DNA of 64,000 nt, from positions 9,978,501 through 10,042,500 of the forward strand of contig CM062210.1 in assembly GCA_031216445.1 (NCBI GenBank), in the 5' to 3' direction. The first letter of the stretch is position 1, and each line of letters starts with the position of its first letter. This document shows positions 57,894 to 64,000 of the stretch, one piece after another. The notes below the pieces were generated by a model that was given only the letters and a program-made list of their open reading frames with translations, made no database searches and had not been told where the DNA came from. This stretch comes from Lateolabrax maculatus (lineage: Eukaryota; Chordata; Actinopteri; Acropomatiformes; Lateolabracidae). Made by a program: the position numbers and the translations under genes.

Positions 57894-58494
57894 TTACATC
57901 AGGTGGAGTGAGACACGCCAAGTCACTTTGAGTCGAGCCTGGCCATTACTTTGCTCATTTCACCGAGCTCAAGTTAGAACTATTACAAGACTATTTTAGA
58001 GACAACTTATGAAACGTTTATTGTAGTCTGCATGCCCCTGTTCTGCCTTTAACTTGCAATTTATATGATGATTTAAGTTATTGCCTTTTTGGAATTTATT
58101 TATTAAACCATAACTTAATTTGTCTAGTCTACAGTCCATTATTGAAAGTGTCTCCTGTCAAATTGCAGCGAATTAAACAGAACACACTCATGGTCTACAG
58201 CTCATCCCCCTAACAAAACAAACCCTGAAAAAGCCAAATGAAAAAGAACAGACAGCTGTCCGAAGCTGCACCGAAGACACTTGGATTTGTGCTGATCGCT
58301 TAGTGACATGTCAGAAAAGTACCTGCGGCGCAAACGAGGTCCCTGCCGGGCAGACTCACGAGAGCAGACCTCTGGCTGCTGCCTCGATTATGTTCAAGTT
58401 TACCTCTGGTATCTGTCAAAGGCGCCGTCTTGAAAAGCGACATGAAGGCGATCCAGAGAGCGCTTCAGCAGTCCCGGCCCCCGGTCCACTTTAT

Positions 58495-58501
58495 CCTTAT
58501 A
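58495..58501 (-). promoter_or_regulatory. TATA box of tcf24
   Basis: On the minus strand CTTTATAAGG contains a canonical TATA element, predicting a start near 58465-58470. A donor (GCAG|GTACTTTT) at about 58321 would end the noncoding first exon, which fits the proposed acceptor at 57866. Confidence 0.6.
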
Positions 58502-60434
58502 AAGCGGCGCGTCTGCAGGAAAGGCGCAGCCGCGGTCCCCGTGCGCTCATCCGACGCCTCACCTGCGCGCGTAAAAGTCTCAGGAGCCCCTTAATTTATT
58601 GGACGCGGAGCGGCGGGCAAGTACTTCACTCCGACGCAATTAATCACTCGCCCCATAACACTCCCTCGCAGCGGAGAGAGCGGCTCTTTCCCTGTCCCGA
58701 CTTCTCCCCGTCTGAGGGGGCAGCGCGGGGCTCGTTTCCAGCGCCAGAGGCAGGACTCTCTGTCCCCCCCTCAGCTCTGATGTGTGGTAAGGCCAGATCC
58801 CGCTCTAATTGGCTGCGAACCCGACACTGTATTTTCTTTATAGGCCTATCGAAATGTGGCAACGGGAAGTGAGTTAGTCAAAATTACCTCAAAAGAAAGA
58901 AAAGAAAAAAAAAAATGCGCTCGTCATGGTCCGAAATAAAGGTTAGTCTTTCAAAACGCTCTTTGCAATGGACCGTGAGGACAAGCTGACAAGTGTAAGG
59001 TGATATGCAAAACATTTGACTAATTGCCAGGGTGTCTTGAATTGCGAGCTCATTGGAACAGCTAATAAATAAACTCCGGCTCTGCAATCAACAGGCAGGC
59101 GTTGAGGAAATTCTTGCGAGACTCATAAATTAATCACTCTGATTTCCAGGGCTCCAAACGGAGATGTCGGCAAATTAATGAAAGGAATTATTCATAATAT
59201 GTATATCCTCGGACCGTTCTGAATACACATTGTTGTTGTAAGGATGGGGTAACGGTTTTGCTCCGGGCCACTAATTATAAGGCGAAGTAAAGGAAGGTTA
59301 AGTAAGCTTGTTTCCCTAATAACCCCGCATCTTCCAGGGGTTAAACACCCACGTGGCTCCTGAAAACTCAACTCAAACATTAAGTAACAATGAGAACAAT
59401 AAATACATCCGTATTGTCACTATATCTGAATTTGAAACATTTATCACAGCTGTTTGAATAGAAGCATATGTTGCATATAATGTTAAACCAGGGCACAGTG
59501 ATCATTTAGATTGTGCCACTCTGCATCTTGTGGTTCACTTATTTGAGGAAATCCATGCAGAAGAAAAAATTACACACACCTTAGAAAATGTATGACTATT
59601 TATTTATATCCTCAGACCCCAAAAATGTAATTAGAAATAAACCAGCTGTGAAATTGAGGAAAAGAAATATGCGCAAACCATTAATTTATTGTTTTAGTCT
59701 TTAATTTCTTTTGTAACAATAGTAGATTATTTCCAGCCTATGAATTCATTTGTAGGAACTTAGATTTAGTTATAACATGAAAATAAAATCAAAACATTTG
59801 GAAATATGCTGTGAAAACCCCCCACTTAAAAACACTAGGTCAAGGATACTGCAGGGACTCTGAAGTGCCTGCAGCTATGGACATGACAGCAAGCCGGCGA
59901 CAGTGTCTGTTTTCTGTCCTGCTAAACATACAAGGATAAAAGACCCGCAGGTATGATGACTAAGGTGCTTAAAACAAGGCAGTAGCAGGGTTAGTCCTGG
60001 GCTCTTGCTAATTTGTGTGTGTGGAGGAGGTGGAGATTTTTGAGGACTGGTAGGTTTGTCTTAAGCATCCACATGACTGCAGATGGGTGATGAGGCAGCC
60101 ACATGACTGAGAAGTCCACTCACAGGAATCTTTAATTTTTGTGCCCTGTGATATCAGAGAAGAAGAAGAACAGGCATGGGTCAACAAATAATAGAACATT
60201 TGTCCAACATTTTAGTCTAAAATTTAGTGACTGTCCAATAGATATTGACAGTACTATTAAAGCACCGCGTATTAAGAAAACATGATCACAAAATAGGAAG
60301 TCGTTCGTCAAAAAGGAAAAATAAGGGAATTGAAATAACTGACATAAAATAACTGATACCACTTTACAAAAAAACTAATTTCAAAACATTTCTTCTTAAT
60401 TTTGGGGTGAGTTCAAATCTGTTAGCAGTTGTCA
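58502..60434. other. tcf24 upstream region and spacer to ppp1r42
   Basis: No exon was confirmed. The GC-rich part up to about 58860 is tcf24 promoter sequence. About 58930-59390 carries several TAATTA/ATTAAT motifs in a non-repetitive setting and is a candidate enhancer. A minus-strand frame at 60008-60156 preceded by ATATCACAG could be an alternative last exon of ppp1r42 but has no family support. Confidence 0.45.
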
Positions 60435-63326
60435 TCACTCATAATTTGTATGTTTCATAATATGGTGTATAAAAGTCTGTATGACAGCTAGTTGTAACAC
60501 TAAGAATTTAATGTGTACAGTTGAATCATTTAGGAAGTAATAAAATGAGTGAAAAATGTGTGCGTTAACTTCTGTGTGAACTACGATACTGGACCTGAGA
60601 GACTGCTGCGGCTTCCACCTCTGCATGTTAGGGTGGCTGTAGATGTGACCGGGATGTGGACCCTGACCCATGTTAAAGTCACCTGGAATATAAGTCACAC
60701 CAGAAGACATACACACAACGTCAAAAGCGTAAAACCTGCCCGGCATTATAAAGTTATGAGAGATAAATGTGACAACAGAAAAATAATAATACAATTAACC
60801 CTTTTTTTTATTGGTTTACGCATTTTATAGCCAAATTATAATGTTATTAGGATGTAGTTGTTTCTCAATATGGTGGCTATCACATTTCTAATGTAACTAA
60901 ATTATACGACAGTGAACAAAGTAGGAAAATTTAAATCACTGTAAGAAATTAAGGTCTGATTTGTTAAAATATAGCTGATCTAATGTATTATAATTAGCAA
61001 ATAATTGTGATAATGTGGGCAAAGGTGTTACAGTACATTAAAAAAGTACAGAATTTAGTGACTTACTTGTTAAGGGATAGAGGATCAACGGCCTGGTCAT
61101 CATATGTTTGTTTTTTTTCTTCTTGGCCTCCTTGGATGCTTTCCAGTTAATAAGGAACTGTCTGGTTAACTCATTAATTTCCCTTCCATCGAGAACTTCT
61201 ATAAAAATGAATAAAAAAATTAAACAAACAAAACTTCAATTTGAAATTGAAAAGTAAAGTGTTTATTTTTACTTTTATCATTAAGTGGAGTCTTTAATAT
61301 TAGCCTGGGTAAATCAAAGCAAATGCAAGTTTATTCTCAGATTAGGATGTCACTGAGCAAGAAAATGAATAATATCTCACTGAGGCTTTTGCACACAGTT
61401 ATCAGGCGGTCTCTGTACTTTGGCTGTTTACACACAGGATTTCCACTCAAATCCATTTGAAGTAGCTGAGGCCAGTGGCTGAACACATCCTCTAACTCCT
61501 GAAAATACACAAAAAAAGAAACTTTACCTCTAATGTGCTTTCATTTTCACAACTGACTCAAATGGTAATACTGTGTGTCTAAAGCTATGCTCAGTAACTA
61601 AACAGAAAACAATGGAAAACTTTCTTTTAAACAAATATGATGCATGCTTATAATATGATTACTAATCAGAGGCAAACATCAGGAAAACTTTTGAAGACAT
61701 GGTATAAGTGAATGGTAATGTCAAGTACAAGGGCCAATGGAAAGTGCATAAACAACACATCAGTCTATTTTAATAAACAGTGTCGCCGGTGTCATGTAAC
61801 TACAAGTTTTCTCCTGGGGCAGTGTGAGGCTGGCTCCTCCGGCGAGTTGCCTGCAGTTGTATGTTTATCTAAAGGCACATTAATCCAAGCCTGGAAATAT
61901 GAATACTCTCTGGACACGCTCTAATTGTTCATTGCCTTCCTGTCTTGGCCAAAGCGCTTCCACTTTTCCAGCTCGCGCTGCAATCAGTTCAGAGGGGACC
62001 CCTGAGCACCGCGCGCTCCCAGGCTTTGATAAATGATCGTGTCAGGGCCGTCACTCAGAAGGCCCTCACCGAAGAGCAGCCCAGCGCCAAATTGCCCCCC
62101 ACGCGGGGGCGTGGAGAACAGCAAAGGCGGGATACTCTCTGAGCTTGGCTGGCTCTCTCTCCTGGACTAATGATGGGCCAGTTATGAACCTGTATTTGAC
62201 CAGGGCTTCGATTCCCCTGTCCTCTCGGCCCTGCACAGAGCTAACGGTCTCCGAAGATGCTCCCCATTTGTCACCCTGGCTGACTGCCTGTCATAATCTA
62301 TTTTAAAAATCCATAATGTTTCCTCTGGATTCTGAGCAAATGGTGCAGAAGAAGGGATTGATCCTTTGGAGTGCTGTCTTTGAAGGATCGATAGTGGCAG
62401 ACGGGTTGTATAAATTATAGGAGAAATCTGCTAAAACTGACACGTGTACAGCAATTACCTGCATCAACGTTCTCAAAACAAAATCATTTGTGTTATGAAA
62501 GTAGCTTTAGCAATATATTATAGTACTTTCAGTGTGTCATCATGGTGTTAAATGAGAATTAAGAGAATTAAGCCCTTTTAAATGAAGTCATCAACCTTTT
62601 CAGTAAATATATCAATTCATCGGCAGAAGAACTATTGCCATCAGCGAGTGAGCCTCAAAAACAAGCAGGAGATTTTTCAAGGAAGTCAGTGAGTATAAAT
62701 CATATCTCTGCCTCAGCTGAATCTCCCATAAAGTTAAGTACTGGTGGTTTAAGGTATCAAATAGAGGATTCTGAGGCAGAGAGGAAAAATCAGCCTCCCA
62801 AGGAAGGAGAGAAACTTGTGCTTGTTTAAAGCTGTCAGCGAGAAAAGTCTCAGGGGAATAGCTCGCTGATTTGTTGAATAATTCTGACCCTGTGCGAGTC
62901 ATGGAGACTGGGAACCTATGGTGGGATTTGCAGGATTTGGTTCTTTAGAACCCTGTTCTCCATATCATTTCACACAACATTGCAGAAAGCTATAGAACAA
63001 TGTTAATGCTGACCCGATCAACTAATAGCTGGAATGTTGACTTTAAAACAGCATGTCATGCATAGTTGCTGTGATGTGGTACTATTTACTTTGACTGCAC
63101 AGTGCACAGCATGCAGTCAGTTTCTACCTCTGTCACACTAAGAAGAAGTCTTGAAAGGCAAATGGTGTCAAAGACACTTTTAGTTAAGTTTAAAAAAAGC
63201 TATATTTACCTCCACATTTTGCAATCTATTGTCAGCAGCAGAAAAATGCTGGAGTTCCTTCAACACTGTCAGGTCCCTGATATCGTCAATGTTGTTGTTA
63301 TTGATGTTCAGAACGCAAAGCGATTC
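60435..63326 (-). CDS. ppp1r42: Protein phosphatase 1 regulatory subunit 42, 3' part
   Basis: Four exons at the 3' end of a minus-strand gene whose 5' part lies beyond the window: 63210-63326, 61381-61498, 61067-61198 and a last exon ending within 60435-60682. The first encodes a leucine-rich repeat (ESLCVLNINNNNIDDIRDL) and the second LQMDLSGNPVCKQPKYRDRL. The third gives KVLDGREINELTRQFLINWK followed by a basic stretch. These match the C-terminal half of PPP1R42 (LRRC67). That protein is a testis-expressed, centrosome-associated regulator of protein phosphatase 1. Phases are consistent (0, 1, 1). The last exon reads DFNMGQGPHPGHIYSHPN and continues to a stop at 60435. This tail is not recognisably conserved, so the true terminus may differ. 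Confidence 0.85.
61499..63209 (-). other. ppp1r42 intron with non-repetitive core
   Basis: A 1.7-kb intron, unusually long for this gene. About 61800-62300 is GC-balanced, non-repetitive and contains CAATTAAT/ATTAAT and CCAAG-type words. It could be a regulatory element for tcf24 or another neighbour. No exon was seen in it. Confidence 0.4.
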
Positions 63327-64000
63327 CTGTGCAAAGAATCCAGATTTGTGAAGAGAGACAAGTTAATTTTACAGTTAATACAATGACAAAATATTAGAAA
63401 TTAATAATACATTGTGGACCTTAAAGGAAAAAACCCAGCAGACCAACAAAAGATATTTTTTTTAGACTACTCACTCAAATGTTAATTATTACAGTTAGTC
63501 CTCTATTATATTAAAGGGGAAGTACATTTAAGTACTATTGTGTGTGGCCAAAATAAATGTGCAATTTACAGTATTTTCAACTTTTTCTTCGCTTGTGATC
63601 CATTGGGATTAAGCATATGATCTCTTTATATGCCTGAACTTCTCTAGGCTCATGTCCAAATCAGACTCTAGATAGTGCTGGTGCTAAATAAGCATCTTGG
63701 TTTGAAGTTCTATAATGGCACATTTATAAAAAGCTGGAACTCTTTAAATTTGCACAGCAATTTCTTTAATTATCCAAACAAACAAGAAGCTGAGACTTTT
63801 GGTGTATTTACCCATGGCCTGGGCAGTAAACGAAGTCCTAACTGATTTGTCAGACCAGAGAGAGCAACAGAGGTCTCTTTGACATCATCAAACCCAGCAC
63901 AATACTGCTTTTACAAGGATCATTGGCCTCTGAAAATCTTTTAAACTGGATGTGATAACCTACCAGGTTGATACACCACACATATCCTTGCGTATAAAAG
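63327..64000 (-). other. ppp1r42 intron or unresolved upstream exons
   Basis: Upstream ppp1r42 exons (earlier leucine-rich repeats) are expected to the right. A minus-strand segment near 63811-63870 ending CATGG|GTAAAT could be one, but its translation does not clearly match the family, so I do not call it. Confidence 0.4.

Noticed and set aside
57458..57999. Plus-strand frames of 157-178 codons over tcf24
   Set aside because: Antisense shadows of a GC-rich bHLH exon that run through the poly-G tract. No family resemblance.
58303..58872. 189-codon plus-strand frame upstream of tcf24
   Set aside because: It lies antisense across the tcf24 promoter and first exon, with no family match. Its length is explained by GC content.
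60008..60156. Alternative last exon of ppp1r42
   Set aside because: A splice acceptor (ATATCACAG) and short frame exist, but the translation is not recognisable and no well-matched donor leads to it.
1..64000. CRISPR arrays, bacterial operons, phage or toxin systems
   Set aside because: Intron-containing vertebrate genes, fish MITEs and microsatellites show this is vertebrate nuclear DNA. The repeated 18-mer near 53-54 kb is a snoRNA core, not a CRISPR repeat.

Overview
The window is vertebrate, and most likely from a spiny-rayed (percomorph-type) teleost. Genes are split into short exons with GT/AG junctions and many introns of 100-500 bases. CA/GT and AAT microsatellites are frequent, and several short non-autonomous DNA transposons of kinds common in percomorph fish are present. 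The gene order rrs1 - vxn - mybl1 - sgk3 - mcmdc2 - snhg6 - tcf24 - ppp1r42 matches the block on human chromosome 8q13. Two genes I expect there from the human map, vcpip1 (between mybl1 and sgk3) and adhfe1 (near rrs1), are not seen. All exon boundaries below were read by hand from splice signals, reading-frame phase and family resemblance.

Layout. 1-9.2 kb: intergenic, with two MITE-like elements. 9.47-10.55 kb (+): single-exon rrs1, a ribosome biogenesis factor. 13.4-16.4 kb (+): a five-exon vexin gene (vxn) whose middle exon encodes an intact-looking SH3 domain. 16.9-21.8 kb: intergenic or distal mybl1 3' UTR, with a 40-unit CA repeat. 22.0-31.5 kb (-): mybl1 (A-Myb), 16 coding exons. Beyond its start codon lies a cluster of four CCAAT boxes. 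33.8-46.4 kb (+): sgk3, a PX-domain kinase, with a noncoding first exon, a 4.9-kb first intron and 16 coding exons. 46.8-52.6 kb (+): mcmdc2, a meiotic MCM-like protein, 14 exons, with a consensus RFX X-box just upstream. 52.9-55.5 kb (-): the noncoding snoRNA host gene snhg6, converging on mcmdc2. Three of its introns each carry a SNORD87-type C/D-box snoRNA, and a fourth intron holds what looks like a decayed copy. 57.0-58.5 kb (-): tcf24, a bHLH factor. 60.4 kb to the right edge (-): the 3' part of ppp1r42, a leucine-rich-repeat protein.

How the genes fit together. rrs1 and snhg6/SNORD87 both serve ribosome production: large-subunit assembly and 28S rRNA 2'-O-methylation. mybl1, mcmdc2 and ppp1r42 are known from other vertebrates as germline, meiotic or ciliary/testis genes. 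vxn and tcf24 are developmental. sgk3 is a growth-signalling kinase on endosomes.

The observations I consider most worth checking are the SH3-encoding symmetric exon inside vexin, the one-per-intron SNORD87 array with a decaying fourth member, the CCAAT array beside mybl1, a perfect 17-bp hairpin in mybl1 intron 1, and an 11-codon uORF that stops one base before the sgk3 start codon.
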